NCBI RefSeq assembly: GCF_900110215.1
Contig: NZ_FOCX01000006.1
Location: 1-64,000, forward strand
Reading direction: 5' to 3'
Source of the DNA: Halorientalis persicus
Lineage (GTDB): Archaea > Halobacteriota > Halobacteria > Halobacteriales > Haloarculaceae
DNA: 64,000 nucleotides
Shown piece by piece: positions 47,835-56,899 of this stretch. Position numbers and translations under genes: made by a program. A model generated the notes under the pieces. It searched no databases. It saw only the letters and a program-made list of their open reading frames with translations, and was not told the origin of the DNA. The first letter of the stretch is position 1. Every line of letters starts with the position of its first letter.

Positions 47835-49979
47835 ATGAGTCTGTCCGATCAGGACCACGATCTCGTCACCGCGGAACTCGGCCGCGAGCCGACGGCAGCC
47901 GAGGCCGCGCTCTTCGAGAACCTCTGGAGCGAACACTGCGCGTACCGCTCCTCACGACCGCTGCTCTCGGCGTTCGAGAGCGAGAGCGAGCACGTCGTCG
48001 TCGGGCCCGGCGACGACGCGGCCGTCGTCGCCCTGCCAGACAGTGACACCTACATCACGCTGGGTATCGAGAGCCACAATCACCCCTCTTACGTCGACCC
48101 GTTCGACGGCGCGGCGACCGGCGTCGGCGGCATCGTCCGGGACACCCTCTCGATGGGTGCCTACCCCATCGCACTCGCGGACTCGCTGTACTTCGGCGAC
48201 TTCGACCGCGAACACTCCCGCTATCTCTTCGAGGGCGTCGTCGAAGGGATCAGCCACTACGGCAACTGCATCGGCGTGCCCACCGTCACGGGCAGTGTCG
48301 CCTTCCACGACGATTACGAGGGCAACCCGCTGGTGAACGTCTCCTGTATCGGCCTGATCGAGGATCCCGACCGGCTGGTCACCGCCGAGGCCCAGGAGCC
48401 GGGCAACAAGCTCGTCCTCGTCGGCAACGCGACGGGTCGGGACGGGCTGGGCGGAGCCTCCTTCGCCAGCGAGGACCTCGCGGAGGACGCCGAGACCGAG
48501 GACCGGCCCGCGGTGCAGGTGGGCGACCCCTACACGGAGAAACTCCTGATCGAGGCCAACGAGGCGCTGATCGACGAGGACCTGGTCGAGTCCGCGCGCG
48601 ACCTCGGCGCGGCGGGGCTGGGCGGCGCGACCAGCGAACTCGTCGCCAAGGGTGGCCTCGGTGCCCACATCGAACTGGAGCGGGTCCACCAGCGCGAGCC
48701 CAACATGAACGCCCTGGAGATCCTGCTGGCGGAATCCCAGGAACGGATGGCCTACGAGGTGAAACCCGAGAACGTCGACCGGGTGGCCGAGATCGCAGAC
48801 CGCTACGATCTGGGCTGTTCGGTCATCGGCGACGTGACCGACGGCAACTACCTCTGTGAGTTCGAAGGCGAGGTCGTGGTCGACGCGCCCGCGGAGTTCC
48901 TCGGCGACGGCGCGCCGTTCAACGACCTCGATTCCGTGGAGCCGAGCCAGCCCGAGCGGGACCTCCCGGAGACCGACCTCGACGACGCCTTCGAGGCCGT
49001 CGTCGGCAGTCCCAACACGGCCTCCAAGCGCTGGGTCTACCGGCAGTACGACCACGAGGTGCAGGTCCGGACGGCGACGCCACCGGGCGACGACGCCGCG
49101 ATCCTGGCGATTCGCGAAGCCGAGACGGGACTGGCGTATTCCGCCGGAGCCGACCCCAACTGGACCGACGCCGCACCCTACGACGGCGCGCGGGCGGTCG
49201 CACTGGAGAACGCCACCAACGTCGCCGCGAAGGGCGCGACGCCGCTGGCCGCGGTCGACTGTCTCAACGGCGGCAACCCCGAGAAACCCGACGTGTACGG
49301 CGGGTTCGAGGGAATCGTCGACGGGCTGGCCGATATGTGCGCCGAACTCGGCGTGCCAGTCGTGGGCGGGAACGTCTCGCTGTACAACGACTCGAACACC
49401 GGCCCGATCCCGCCGACGCCGACGCTCGCGCTGGTGGGCACCAAGGACGGCTACGACGCGCCCCCGGCGGCCCTCTCGGGCGAGGGTGAGTTACTGGTCG
49501 TCAACGACCGGGCGCTCTCGGACGGGTCCGAACCCCGACTCGGCGGATCGGCGTACCTCGCACAGCACGGCGGGAGCGGCCGATTCCCCGAACTTCCAGA
49601 CGACCGCGCTGCGTTCGTCGAGACGCTGGCGGACGTAGCCGATCACGACGCCACGCTCGCGGTCCACGACGCCAGCCACGGCGGCCTCGCGGTGACGCTC
49701 GCCGAGATGGTCTCCGACGATGCGGGCGCGGACGTGCGTCTGGACGGCGACGGAAGCGCCGCCGAACTCTGCTTTCACGAACAGCCCGGTCGCGTCGTGA
49801 TCGAGACCGACGACGCCGACGCCGTCGAAGCGGCCTTCGAGGGGATCGCCCCTGTCGAGCGAGTCGGTTCGGCCGACGACTCGGGGGCGCTGTCGCTGAC
49901 GGCGAACGACGAGACACTCCACTACGGGGCCGACGTGATCGCGGACCTGCGCTCGGTCATCGAGCGGGAACTGGAGTAG
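47835..49979 (+). CDS. purL: Phosphoribosylformylglycinamidine synthase subunit PurL
   Basis: The 714-residue small-type PurL makes FGAM from FGAR with PurS and PurQ in purine synthesis. The N-terminal motif is [20 protein letters not shown] (catalytic His), then [45 protein letters not shown] and the second half-repeat [43 protein letters not shown]. Length and motifs match archaeal PurL. No purQ or purS adjoins it in the window. Confidence 0.96.
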   Translation: MSLSDQDHDLVTAELGREPTAAEAALFENLWSEHCAYRSSRPLLSAFESESEHVVVGPGDDAAVVALPDSDTYITLGIESHNHPSYVDPFDGAATGVGGIVRDTLSMGAYPIALADSLYFGDFDREHSRYLFEGVVEGISHYGNCIGVPTVTGSVAFHDDYEGNPLVNVSCIGLIEDPDRLVTAEAQEPGNKLVLVGNATGRDGLGGASFASEDLAEDAETEDRPAVQVGDPYTEKLLIEANEALIDEDLVESARDLGAAGLGGATSELVAKGGLGAHIELERVHQREPNMNALEILLAESQERMAYEVKPENVDRVAEIADRYDLGCSVIGDVTDGNYLCEFEGEVVVDAPAEFLGDGAPFNDLDSVEPSQPERDLPETDLDDAFEAVVGSPNTASKRWVYRQYDHEVQVRTATPPGDDAAILAIREAETGLAYSAGADPNWTDAAPYDGARAVALENATNVAAKGATPLAAVDCLNGGNPEKPDVYGGFEGIVDGLADMCAELGVPVVGGNVSLYNDSNTGPIPPTPTLALVGTKDGYDAPPAALSGEGELLVVNDRALSDGSEPRLGGSAYLAQHGGSGRFPELPDDRAAFVETLADVADHDATLAVHDASHGGLAVTLAEMVSDDAGADVRLDGDGSAAELCFHEQPGRVVIETDDADAVEAAFEGIAPVERVGSADDSGALSLTANDETLHYGADVIADLRSVIERELE

Positions 49980-50465
49980 TTACTCCTCTTTGCTGGGCCA
50001 GTACTCGACCTCGTCGTCCATGGGGTAGTACCCCTTGAAGGGGCGCTCGTCGCGGCCGCCGGGCGGCGAGCCGACGTAGACCCCGAACTTCTCCATCTCC
50101 GGGTAGATCGTCACGTCCGGTTCGTGCATCGTCGAGACCATCAGGTAGCGGAGCGTGTCGTCGCCGTCGTTGACCACGCGGTGGCCGCCGGACTCGTCGG
50201 CGGGAAGGGTGACGAAATCGCCCGCCTGGAGGTCGTGTTCGCCGTCCTCGGCCCGAAGCAGGCCCTCGCCGGCCAGCACGTAGATCGCCTCCTCGTTGGC
50301 GGTGTGGTAGTGGTAGGGCCAGGCCCGCGTCCCCGGCGGCATCTCGTAGAGGCTACAACCCAGGTCGTCGGCCCCGACGGCCGCGCCGAGTTCCTTCCGG
50401 TGGAACGTCGCCTCGTCCTGGTCGTAGGTCTTCCAGTCCAGTTCGGACTCGTTGATCTTGTCCAT
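49980..50465 (-). CDS. Cupin-domain protein
   Basis: The 161-residue protein has a single cupin barrel: motif 1 PYHYHTANEEAIYVLAGEGLLR (His-x-His and Glu) and motif 2 GDFVTLPADESGGHRVVNDGDD (His). These residues bind one metal ion. The C-terminus is EVEYWPSKEE. It could be an isomerase, dioxygenase or binding protein. The 3' end directly abuts purL's stop on the opposite strand. Confidence 0.88.
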   Translation of the reverse strand: MDKINESELDWKTYDQDEATFHRKELGAAVGADDLGCSLYEMPPGTRAWPYHYHTANEEAIYVLAGEGLLRAEDGEHDLQAGDFVTLPADESGGHRVVNDGDDTLRYLMVSTMHEPDVTIYPEMEKFGVYVGSPPGGRDERPFKGYYPMDDEVEYWPSKEE

Positions 50466-50526
50466 CGATTGGCCGTACTCGAACCAGTTACAAAACCCAC
50501 ACGAATTTTCACCAGAACTGCGACCG

Positions 50527-50949
50527 TCACTCGCGGTAGTAGTCTGGGTCGTCGCTGGAACCGATCCATTCGCTGATATCGCCGTCCTCGCGGACGCGAA
50601 ACGTCACCGACACGAACCGGTCGTCACCGGCGAAGTCCACGGCGTCTACGTCGGTGACGGTGTCCTCGTGCCGCGCGGTGACCGTGTACTCTCCCCGCTC
50701 GTCGACCGGGGCCGGGATGACCACGCGCGTCCGGGTATCGTACCCCCCGAGTACTGTGACCGTCTCGGAGAACTCAGTTGCGCCGTCTTCGGCGATTTCG
50801 ACGGTCAGGTCCATGGGAACGCCGGTCGTGTTCACCAGTTCGACGTGGTCGACGATCACTCCGTCCGGGCCGAGTACACCGTCCAGACAGCCACTCACCG
50901 AGAGACAGCCGACACTGACGAGGAGGCAGAGAGACTCCCGTCGCTCCAT
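50527..50949 (-). CDS. Small lipoprotein, unknown function
   Basis: The 140-residue protein has a signal sequence with lipobox LSVSGC (Cys21) and a single beta-sandwich-like domain (DHVELVNTTGVPMDLTVEIA onward). It resembles many haloarchaeal surface lipoproteins with a short Ig-like fold. Function is unknown. Confidence 0.75.
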   Translation of the reverse strand: MERRESLCLLVSVGCLSVSGCLDGVLGPDGVIVDHVELVNTTGVPMDLTVEIAEDGATEFSETVTVLGGYDTRTRVVIPAPVDERGEYTVTARHEDTVTDVDAVDFAGDDRFVSVTFRVREDGDISEWIGSSDDPDYYRE

Positions 50950-50991
50950 AGTTGCGATGCTAACAGGACGAACAAAACGTCACCGACTGCG

Positions 50992-51177
50992 CTACAGCAG
51001 GAACGGGATGCCGAAGGTGACCGCGAGGCCGATTACGAGGACGACGAAGCCGAAGCCGACCTGACTCATCGTGAAGTCACTCTGCGGGGCGGTGCTGCGC
51101 AGCGGCGGTTCCCCGTCGGGGATCTCGGGACTCTCCGGATCGTACTCGGGTCGGTCCTCGTCGTGATCGTCGCTCAT
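50992..51177 (-). CDS. Small single-span membrane protein (DUF7550-like)
   Basis: The 61-residue protein has an acidic Pro/Glu-rich N-terminus (MSDDHDEDRPEYDPESPEIP) and one C-terminal transmembrane helix (about residues 39-60, VGFGFVVLVIGLAVTFGIPFLL). It is common in haloarchaea next to hisF. Function is unknown. Confidence 0.7.
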   Translation of the reverse strand: MSDDHDEDRPEYDPESPEIPDGEPPLRSTAPQSDFTMSQVGFGFVVLVIGLAVTFGIPFLL

Positions 51178-51313
51178 AACTGGCTGTTTGGAATCGGCGT
51201 ACTTCGATGTGTCGAAACCGCGGTCCAGGCGACACAGCGGCCGACCCGCGGCGAGCCCCGACTGCGGGAATCAGACGCCTTTTGTCGGGCGGTGCCGTAG
51301 CCGCAGGCAACTG

Positions 51314-52129
51314 ATGACCCTCACCAAACGGATCATTCCCTGTATCGACGTGGACTTAGACGACGAGGGCAACGCGGCGGTGTACACCGGCGTCAACTTC
51401 GAGGATCTGGAGTACACCGGCGACCCGGTCGAGATGGCCAAGAAGTACAACGAGGCCGGGGCCGACGAGTTCGTCTTCCTCGATATCACCGCTTCGGCCG
51501 AGGGCCGCGAGACCATGCTCCACGTCGTCGAGTCCATCGCCGATGAGGTGTTCATCCCGCTGACCGTCGGCGGCGGCATCCGCACCCGCGGGGACGTGAA
51601 AGAGACCCTGCGCGCCGGCGCGGACAAGGTGTCGATCAACACCGGGGCACTCCAGCGTCCGGAACTCATCGAGGAGGGCGCGGCGGCCTTCGGCAGTCAG
51701 TGTATCGTCATCAGCGTCGACGCCCGCCGCCGGTTCGACGAGCAGGGCGACCACTACGTCGAGGTCGACGGCGAGTCCTGCTGGTTCGAGTGTACGGTCA
51801 AGGGCGGTCGTGAGGGGACCGACATCGACGTGCTCTCCTGGGCCGAGGAGGCCGAGGAACGCGGCGCGGGCGAACTGTTCGTCAATTCCATCGACGCCGA
51901 CGGGACCAAGGACGGCTACGACATCCCGCTGACGAAAGCCGTCTGTGACACCGTCTCGACGCCGGTCATCGCCTCCTCGGGCTGTGGGGGCCCCGAAGAT
52001 ATATACGAGGTGTTCACCGATGCTGGCGCGGACGCCGGGCTCGCGGCCTCTATCTTCCACTTCGGGGAGTACTCGATCCAGGAGACCAAGGAGTATCTGG
52101 ACGAGCGCGGGGTGCCGGTGCGGTTGTAG
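51314..52129 (+). CDS. hisF: Imidazole glycerol phosphate synthase subunit HisF
   Basis: The 271-residue TIM-barrel cyclase of histidine synthesis acts with HisH. Catalytic Asp residues are visible in IIPCIDVDLDDEG (N-terminal, Asp11) and NSIDADGTKDGYD (Asp130). The phosphate sites are GGGIRTRGDVKETLRAGADKVSINTGAL and SSGCGGPEDIYEVF. ATG 51314 begins MTLTKRIIPCIDVDL. No other his gene is nearby. A hairpin terminator follows the stop. Confidence 0.96.
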   Translation: MTLTKRIIPCIDVDLDDEGNAAVYTGVNFEDLEYTGDPVEMAKKYNEAGADEFVFLDITASAEGRETMLHVVESIADEVFIPLTVGGGIRTRGDVKETLRAGADKVSINTGALQRPELIEEGAAAFGSQCIVISVDARRRFDEQGDHYVEVDGESCWFECTVKGGREGTDIDVLSWAEEAEERGAGELFVNSIDADGTKDGYDIPLTKAVCDTVSTPVIASSGCGGPEDIYEVFTDAGADAGLAASIFHFGEYSIQETKEYLDERGVPVRL

Positions 52130-52142
52130 TTAATGCGTTGTA

Positions 52143-52176
52143 CCGAGCGCGAGTGCAACGAGCGCTCGGCTTTTTC
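52143..52176 (+). terminator. Hairpin terminator after hisF
   Basis: CCGAGCGC (52143-52150) pairs with GCGCTCGG (52162-52169) around an 11-base loop, directly followed by cttttt (52170-52175). This is a bacterial-style stem plus U-run and a strong candidate for hisF termination. A second T run is at 52183-52187. Confidence 0.75.
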
Positions 52177-52196
52177 GCCCACGTTTTTCGAGGAGC

Positions 52197-52215
52197 GGTT
52201 CGCCGGAGGCGAACC
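52197..52215. repeat. Second inverted repeat in the hisF-PMD gap
   Basis: GGTTCGCC and GGCGAACC form eight pairs around a three-base GGA loop. It is adjacent to the hisF terminator and may be part of a repetitive extragenic element. Confidence 0.7.
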
Positions 52216-52282
52216 CGACGAGCAAAAAGGTGGCGGCGCGGAACTCCGGTTGTAATAAGTTCCGGTGCCCGAATCAGGAGGT

Positions 52283-53254
52283 ATGAAAGCGACGGCGAAG
52301 GCACATCCGATTCAGGGGTTGGTGAAGTACCACGGGATGCGCGACGAACAGTTGCGCCAGCCGTACCACGACTCGATCAGCGTCAGCACGGCACCGAGCC
52401 GGACGGTGACGACCGTCGAGTTCGAACCCGACAGCAACGAGGACGTGTTCCTGATCGACGGCGAGACTGTCGAAGGGCGGGGGCGCGAGCGCATCGAGAA
52501 CGTCGTCGATCACGTCCGCGACCTCGCTGGTATCGACCACGCGGTGCGGTTCGAGTCCGAGAACGACTTCCCGACGAACATCGGCTTCGGGTCGTCGTCG
52601 TCGGGCTTTGCCGCCGCCGCGCGGGCCCTGGTGGGCGCGACGGACCTGGACATGACGCTCCCGGACATTTCGACGGTCGCGCGCCGTGGCTCGGCCTCGG
52701 CCGCACGGGCGGTGACCGGCGCGTTCTCCCATCTTCGGACGGGACTGAACGACGCCGACTGTCGCTCCGAGCGCATCGAGACCGACCTCGAAGACGACCT
52801 CCGGATTATCGGCGCGGAGGTCCCGGCCTACAAGGAGACCGAGGAGGCCCACCGCGAGGCCGCAGACAGTCATATGTTCGATGCGCGGATGGCCCACATC
52901 CACGGACAGATCGCGGAGATGCGCGACGCTCTGCGCGAGGGTGACTTCCACCGCACCTTCCAGCTGGCCGAACACGACTCGCTGTCGCTGGCGGCGACGA
53001 CGATGACCGGCCCCGCGGGCTGGGTCTACTGGCAGCCCCGGACCATCGAGATGTTCAACACGGTCCGGGAGCTCCGCGAGGCGGACGTGCCGGTCTACTT
53101 CTCCGTCGACACGGGCGCGAGCGTCTACGTCAACACGACCGCCGAGCACGTCGACCGCGTCGAGGGTGCCGTCGCCGACTGTGGCGTGGACACCCGCGTC
53201 TGGGAGGTCGGCGGTCCGTCACAGCTGCTCGACGAGAGCGCGGCCCTGTTCTGA
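52283..53254 (+). CDS. Phosphomevalonate/diphosphomevalonate decarboxylase
   Basis: The 323-residue GHMP-fold protein starts MKATAKAHPIQGLVKYHGMRD. The ATP-binding loop is ESENDFPTNIGFGSSSSGFAAAARAL (about residues 93-118). Other parts are TVARRGSASAARAVTGAFSHL, IIGAEVPAYKETEEAHREA, and SVDTGASVYVNTTAEHVDRV. Haloarchaea are known to use a modified mevalonate pathway in which this enzyme decarboxylates phosphomevalonate before isopentenyl phosphate kinase acts. It feeds membrane isoprenoid synthesis. An AGGAGGT sits right against the ATG. Confidence 0.9.
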   Translation: MKATAKAHPIQGLVKYHGMRDEQLRQPYHDSISVSTAPSRTVTTVEFEPDSNEDVFLIDGETVEGRGRERIENVVDHVRDLAGIDHAVRFESENDFPTNIGFGSSSSGFAAAARALVGATDLDMTLPDISTVARRGSASAARAVTGAFSHLRTGLNDADCRSERIETDLEDDLRIIGAEVPAYKETEEAHREAADSHMFDARMAHIHGQIAEMRDALREGDFHRTFQLAEHDSLSLAATTMTGPAGWVYWQPRTIEMFNTVRELREADVPVYFSVDTGASVYVNTTAEHVDRVEGAVADCGVDTRVWEVGGPSQLLDESAALF

Positions 53255-53289
53255 GTCCGCGTGTCCCGCCTCGCGAGAGCGGGGGAGCG

Positions 53290-53295
53290 CTTTAC
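53290..53295 (+). promoter_or_regulatory. TATA-like box for the NDH-2-like gene
   Basis: The hexamer ctttac is about 28 bases before ATG 53320. Confidence 0.45.
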
Positions 53296-53319
53296 CCACC
53301 GGCGACCCAACAGAGAAAC

Positions 53320-54564
53320 ATGAAGATCGCAGTTTTCGGGGCCGGCTACGCTGGCCTGACGCTCGCTCGACGGCTGGAGCAACAGCTCCCGCCCGAGGTG
53401 AATCTGGTCGTCGTCGACGAGGACGAGGCCCACCTCGTCCAGCACGAACTCCACCGCGCGATCCGTCGGCCGTCCATCGCCGAGGACATTACGGTTCCGC
53501 TGACGGAGTGCTTCGAGCGTGCGGAGATTCGGCAGGCTCGGGTTACCGACCTGGATGCAGAGGCGGGGGTCGCCACGCTCGACGGCGACGAGGAACTCGC
53601 CTACGACGTCGGGGCGGTCTGTCTCGGTGCAGAGACGGCCTTCTATGACCTGCCGGGCGTCGAGGCCCACGCGACGCCGCTGAAACGCCTCGACGACGCC
53701 GAGCGGATCAGGGCCGACGTGCTCGAAGCGTTCGACGCCGGCGACGCCCGGATCGTCGTCGGCGGGGCCGGGCTGTCGGGGATCCAGGTCGCGGGCGAAC
53801 TCGCCGCGCTGGCCCGCGAGGTGGGGGCTGGTGACGCCGCTGAGATCACGTTACTCGAACAGCAGGAAACCGTCGCGCCGAACTTCCCCGAGCGGTTCCA
53901 GCGTGCGGTCGACCAACAGCTCCGGGACCGCGGGATCACGGTTCGGACGGACGCGGCCGTCGATGGGGCCGACGGGAACACGATTACTCTCGACGGCGGG
54001 ACCACCATCGACTACGACGTGTTCGTCTGGACCGGGGGCATCCGCGGGCCGGACGCACTGGCCGGCGACCGCCCGCTGGTTCGGAGTCGGCTCCAGCTAG
54101 CCGGTGACACGTTCGTCGTCGGCGACGCCGCCCGCGTCGTCGATGCCGATGGCCAGGCCGTCCCCGCGAGCGCGCAGGCGGCTATCCGCGAGGCCCGCGT
54201 GGCGGCGGCGAACATCGAGAAACTCGTCGACCACCGCATCGGGGACAGTAACGGCGAATTCGAGCCGCGCCTCGAGGACTTCCAGTTCGACTCGCCGGGC
54301 TGGCTGGTCAGCGTCGGCGACGGCGCGGTCGCACAGGTCGGCGGGACGGTCCTGACCGGCCCGGCCGCCGTCGCGCTGAAGGCGACCGTCGGCGTCGGCT
54401 ACCTGACCTCGGTCGGTGCCGTCCGGAAAGCCGTCGGGCTCGTGGGTGAAGAACTGGATCTCGACGGCGTTCCGGACGAGGCCGTCGACGCATTCGAGGA
54501 AGAAGACGGCGAACCGGCGGCCGTGGACGTAGCGGTCGACGAGGAAGAAGACGGCAACGATTAG
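53320..54564 (+). CDS. NDH-2-like NAD(P)/FAD oxidoreductase
   Basis: The 414-residue flavoprotein has two Rossmann motifs: FAD-binding VFGAGYAGLTLARRLEQQL at the N-terminus and NAD-binding VVGGAGLSGIQVAGELAALA (about residues 146-165). The third motif FVVGDAARVVDADGQAVPASAQAAIREARVAA (about 265-296) is diagnostic of NDH-2 enzymes. It likely passes electrons from NADH to quinone on the inner face of the membrane. A long acidic tail (about residues 385-414) follows. It overlaps the convergent cheW gene by four bases. Confidence 0.88.
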   Translation: MKIAVFGAGYAGLTLARRLEQQLPPEVNLVVVDEDEAHLVQHELHRAIRRPSIAEDITVPLTECFERAEIRQARVTDLDAEAGVATLDGDEELAYDVGAVCLGAETAFYDLPGVEAHATPLKRLDDAERIRADVLEAFDAGDARIVVGGAGLSGIQVAGELAALAREVGAGDAAEITLLEQQETVAPNFPERFQRAVDQQLRDRGITVRTDAAVDGADGNTITLDGGTTIDYDVFVWTGGIRGPDALAGDRPLVRSRLQLAGDTFVVGDAARVVDADGQAVPASAQAAIREARVAAANIEKLVDHRIGDSNGEFEPRLEDFQFDSPGWLVSVGDGAVAQVGGTVLTGPAAVALKATVGVGYLTSVGAVRKAVGLVGEELDLDGVPDEAVDAFEEEDGEPAAVDVAVDEEEDGND

Positions 54565-55811
54565 GACGAGGAGTTCAGCGCGAGGTCGGGCGTCGTCCAG
54601 ACGATGAAGTCGTCCTCGTCCTCGCGGTTGATGATGCCGTTGATGTGTTCGTCCTCCTCGTCGGGCGACTCGTTGACCTCGTCGTCGCTGACGGGTGTGA
54701 CCTGTCGGACCTCGTCGACGACCCAGCCGAGGTGGCCCTGCTCGTCCATCTCCTCGGAGTCGAAGACGACGATGAGGTCGCCACGGCCCTCGTCCTCGAC
54801 CGCGAGGGCGTCCTTGGGGTTGATGATCGCCGTCACCTGCCCGCGCAGATCGACCACGCCCTCGACGTAGGACGGCGAGTTGGGAACCCGGGTCATGTTC
54901 TCCAGTTCGACGATCTCCTCGATGTACTCGATGTCGAGACAGAACCGTTCCTCGCCCAACTCGAACTCCAGGACCCGCGTTCGGTCGCTCGCGTGGGCCG
55001 TGCGTCGACCCGCCGCGGCCGCTCGTGCGGCGGCGACGGTCCCCTCGGCGTCCAGCATCGACTGCTCGTCGTCCTCCGAGACCGTCGTCGCCTGATCCGG
55101 GATGGCGAAGGTCCCGCTTCCCGACAGTGCGTCGACAGCTTCGGCCGCGTCGGCCGAGGACACCGTCGACGCGACGCCGGATTGGGGCGTCGTTCGTTCG
55201 GCCGTCTCGGTCGCCGCCTCCGTGGTCGCCGTCTCATCGTCGCTGTCGTCGCTCGCCGTGTCGTCGCCGTCCTCGTCCGCGGCCGACTCCGCGAACTCGA
55301 AGCCACTCGTCGCCACGGCGTCGGATTCGTCAGCGGCGTGTTCCCGCCCGTTCTCGCTGTCGCCCCGATCGTCGGTATCGGTGGCTGTGGCATCGGCCGC
55401 GTCCTCGGTCTCCGTGACACCGCCGGCGTCGGCCGCTGGGTCCGCCGATCCGGCGTCCTCGTCGGCCGAGGCCGCGCCGGCGGTATCGCTCGCGTCCGTC
55501 GGGGCGTCTGCCGGTGGGTCCGCGGCCGGATCGACCGTCTCGTCGATCGTCGGTGTCGATCCGGCGTCGTCGTCGGCTCCCGTGATATCGTCGGTCTCGG
55601 CAGCGGCCGGTTCAGTATCCGCCGTGGCCTCGTCCGTTGCGTCGGATTCGTCGGCCGGTGGTTCACTCTCGGTCTCGCCACCGTCGGCGGTCGCGTCGGA
55701 CTCGTCCGCGTCGTCGCTCTCGTCGTCCGTGGGTGCGCGGCGTCGTCCTTCGCGCATCTCTCGAATGCGGTTCGCCCGTTCCATCCGGTCGTTGGTGTCC
55801 TCGTCGCTCAT
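54561..55811 (-). CDS. CheW-domain protein with long acidic disordered N-terminus
   Basis: The 416-residue protein has a CheW domain at the C-terminus (about residues 277-416): RVLEFELGEERFCLDIEYIEEIVELENMTRVPNSPSYVEGVVDLRGQVTAIINPKDAL, the classic scaffold fold linking receptors to CheA. The first 270 residues are Asp, Glu, Ala, Thr-rich and low complexity, far longer than a normal CheW of about 150 residues. It overlaps the ParA-like gene by four bases (ATGA), so the two are translated together. This suggests positioned or clustered signalling arrays. No other che gene is in the window. Confidence 0.88.
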   Translation of the reverse strand: MSDEDTNDRMERANRIREMREGRRRAPTDDESDDADESDATADGGETESEPPADESDATDEATADTEPAAAETDDITGADDDAGSTPTIDETVDPAADPPADAPTDASDTAGAASADEDAGSADPAADAGGVTETEDAADATATDTDDRGDSENGREHAADESDAVATSGFEFAESAADEDGDDTASDDSDDETATTEAATETAERTTPQSGVASTVSSADAAEAVDALSGSGTFAIPDQATTVSEDDEQSMLDAEGTVAAARAAAAGRRTAHASDRTRVLEFELGEERFCLDIEYIEEIVELENMTRVPNSPSYVEGVVDLRGQVTAIINPKDALAVEDEGRGDLIVVFDSEEMDEQGHLGWVVDEVRQVTPVSDDEVNESPDEEDEHINGIINREDEDDFIVWTTPDLALNSSS

Positions 55812-56707
55812 TGTGGTATCTCCTCTATGAATCCGAACTGCCTGTCCAGATCGGCGGCGATCTCCAGGAATCGGTCGGCCATGTCCACCGTCGGGTCGTA
55901 CGCGAACAGCGACTGGCCGCTGGAGAAGGCCCGCTGGAGCGCGACCCGCTTGCGGACCGACCAGACCGGCACGTCCTCGAACACGGCTTCCAGCCAGTCG
56001 AGCATCTCTGCGTCCTCGTTGGTCGACTCGACCCGGTTGGCGACGACGCCGACCTCCCGCACCGTCTCCCCGGTGCGATCCTCCAGCGCCGCGATCTGGT
56101 CGAACAGGAGTTCGATGGCCCGCTCGGAGGTGGCCTCGGTCAGTGCCGGGATCAAGACGTTGCCCGTCGCGTAGATCGCGGTGTCGGTCAACTGGCCGTA
56201 GAACGGCGGCGAGTCGACGATCACGTAGTCGTAGTCGGTGAGCTCGTCGAGTACCTGCTCCAACCCGTCCAGTGCCGTGTCGCCGGTGATCGTGTCCGGT
56301 CCGACGTTGATCGTCAGCGGTTCCAGCACCGCGGGATCCACGTCCAGCGACGGGTCGGCGTCGAGCTTGGTCATCACGTTGGCCAGCGTCAACTCGTGTT
56401 CGGCCTGGAGCATATCGATGCTACTGGGCAACACGTCCATCTCGTCGTGGGAGCGGATCAGGTCGTGGACCGCCGACCGCTGGTCGGGGTCGGTCAGGAC
56501 GTCGAACAGCGTCGGCGGTGCCGCGTCGTAGGCTTCGACCAGACCCAGCCCCTCCGTGGCGTTGCCCTGCGGGTCGAGATCGACGAACAGCACGTCCCGC
56601 CCGCGCTCGTTCAACGCGCCCGCGACGTTGATCGCCACCGTCGTCTTCCCCGTCCCGCCCTTGGCGTTTGTCACACAGAGCGCCGCGGGACGGTCGTTTC
56701 GATGCAT
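55808..56707 (-). CDS. ParA/Soj-family ATPase
   Basis: The 299-residue P-loop ATPase has a deviant Walker A NAKGGTGKTTVAINVAGALNERG (about residues 13-36), VDLDPQGNATEGLGL (Walker A' region) and VIVDSPPFYGQLTDTAIYATGNVLIP (Walker B region). ParA proteins position DNA or protein complexes, and ones linked to chemotaxis genes are known to place receptor arrays in bacteria. Here it overlaps a cheW gene. There is no parB downstream. A TATA-like box (56737-56746) lies about 34 bases before the ATG. Confidence 0.93.
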   Translation of the reverse strand: MHRNDRPAALCVTNAKGGTGKTTVAINVAGALNERGRDVLFVDLDPQGNATEGLGLVEAYDAAPPTLFDVLTDPDQRSAVHDLIRSHDEMDVLPSSIDMLQAEHELTLANVMTKLDADPSLDVDPAVLEPLTINVGPDTITGDTALDGLEQVLDELTDYDYVIVDSPPFYGQLTDTAIYATGNVLIPALTEATSERAIELLFDQIAALEDRTGETVREVGVVANRVESTNEDAEMLDWLEAVFEDVPVWSVRKRVALQRAFSSGQSLFAYDPTVDMADRFLEIAADLDRQFGFIEEIPQ

Positions 56708-56736
56708 CGCTACTACCGGTGGTCGGTCACCGCTCC

Positions 56737-56746
56737 TTATAAAAAT
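56737..56746 (-). promoter_or_regulatory. TATA-like box for the parA-cheW operon
   Basis: The strand complementary to ttataaaaat reads atttttataa. Its centre is 34 bases before the ParA ATG (56707), so the leader is only about seven bases. It is the most perfect TATA box in the window. Confidence 0.65.
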
Positions 56747-56776
56747 CCGCTCCCGATTCTCAATTGTTGTAGAGGG

Positions 56777-56804
56777 GACGTGCCGCCGGTTCCGGCGGCA
56801 CGTC
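56777..56804. promoter_or_regulatory. Perfect inverted repeat upstream of the parA-cheW operon
   Basis: GACGTGCCGCCGG (56777-56789) and CCGGCGGCACGTC (56792-56804) form a perfect 13-base-arm palindrome around TT. It lies between the divergent parA and lipoprotein promoters, about 36 bases upstream of the parA TATA box. A parS-like centromere or an operator is plausible. Confidence 0.7.
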
Positions 56805-56869
56805 GCTCCGTCACTCCGGGAGCCGTACCGCAGGTGTTGCAGGTTTCGAACCGGGAAACGATACCCGGT

Positions 56870-56877
56870 GATATATT
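56870..56877 (+). promoter_or_regulatory. TATA-like box for the Tat lipoprotein at 56900
   Basis: The sequence gatatatt is centred about 26 bases before ATG 56900, suggesting leaderless transcription. Confidence 0.55.
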
Positions 56878-56899
56878 CCGACTGACCGTACTGTACGGT

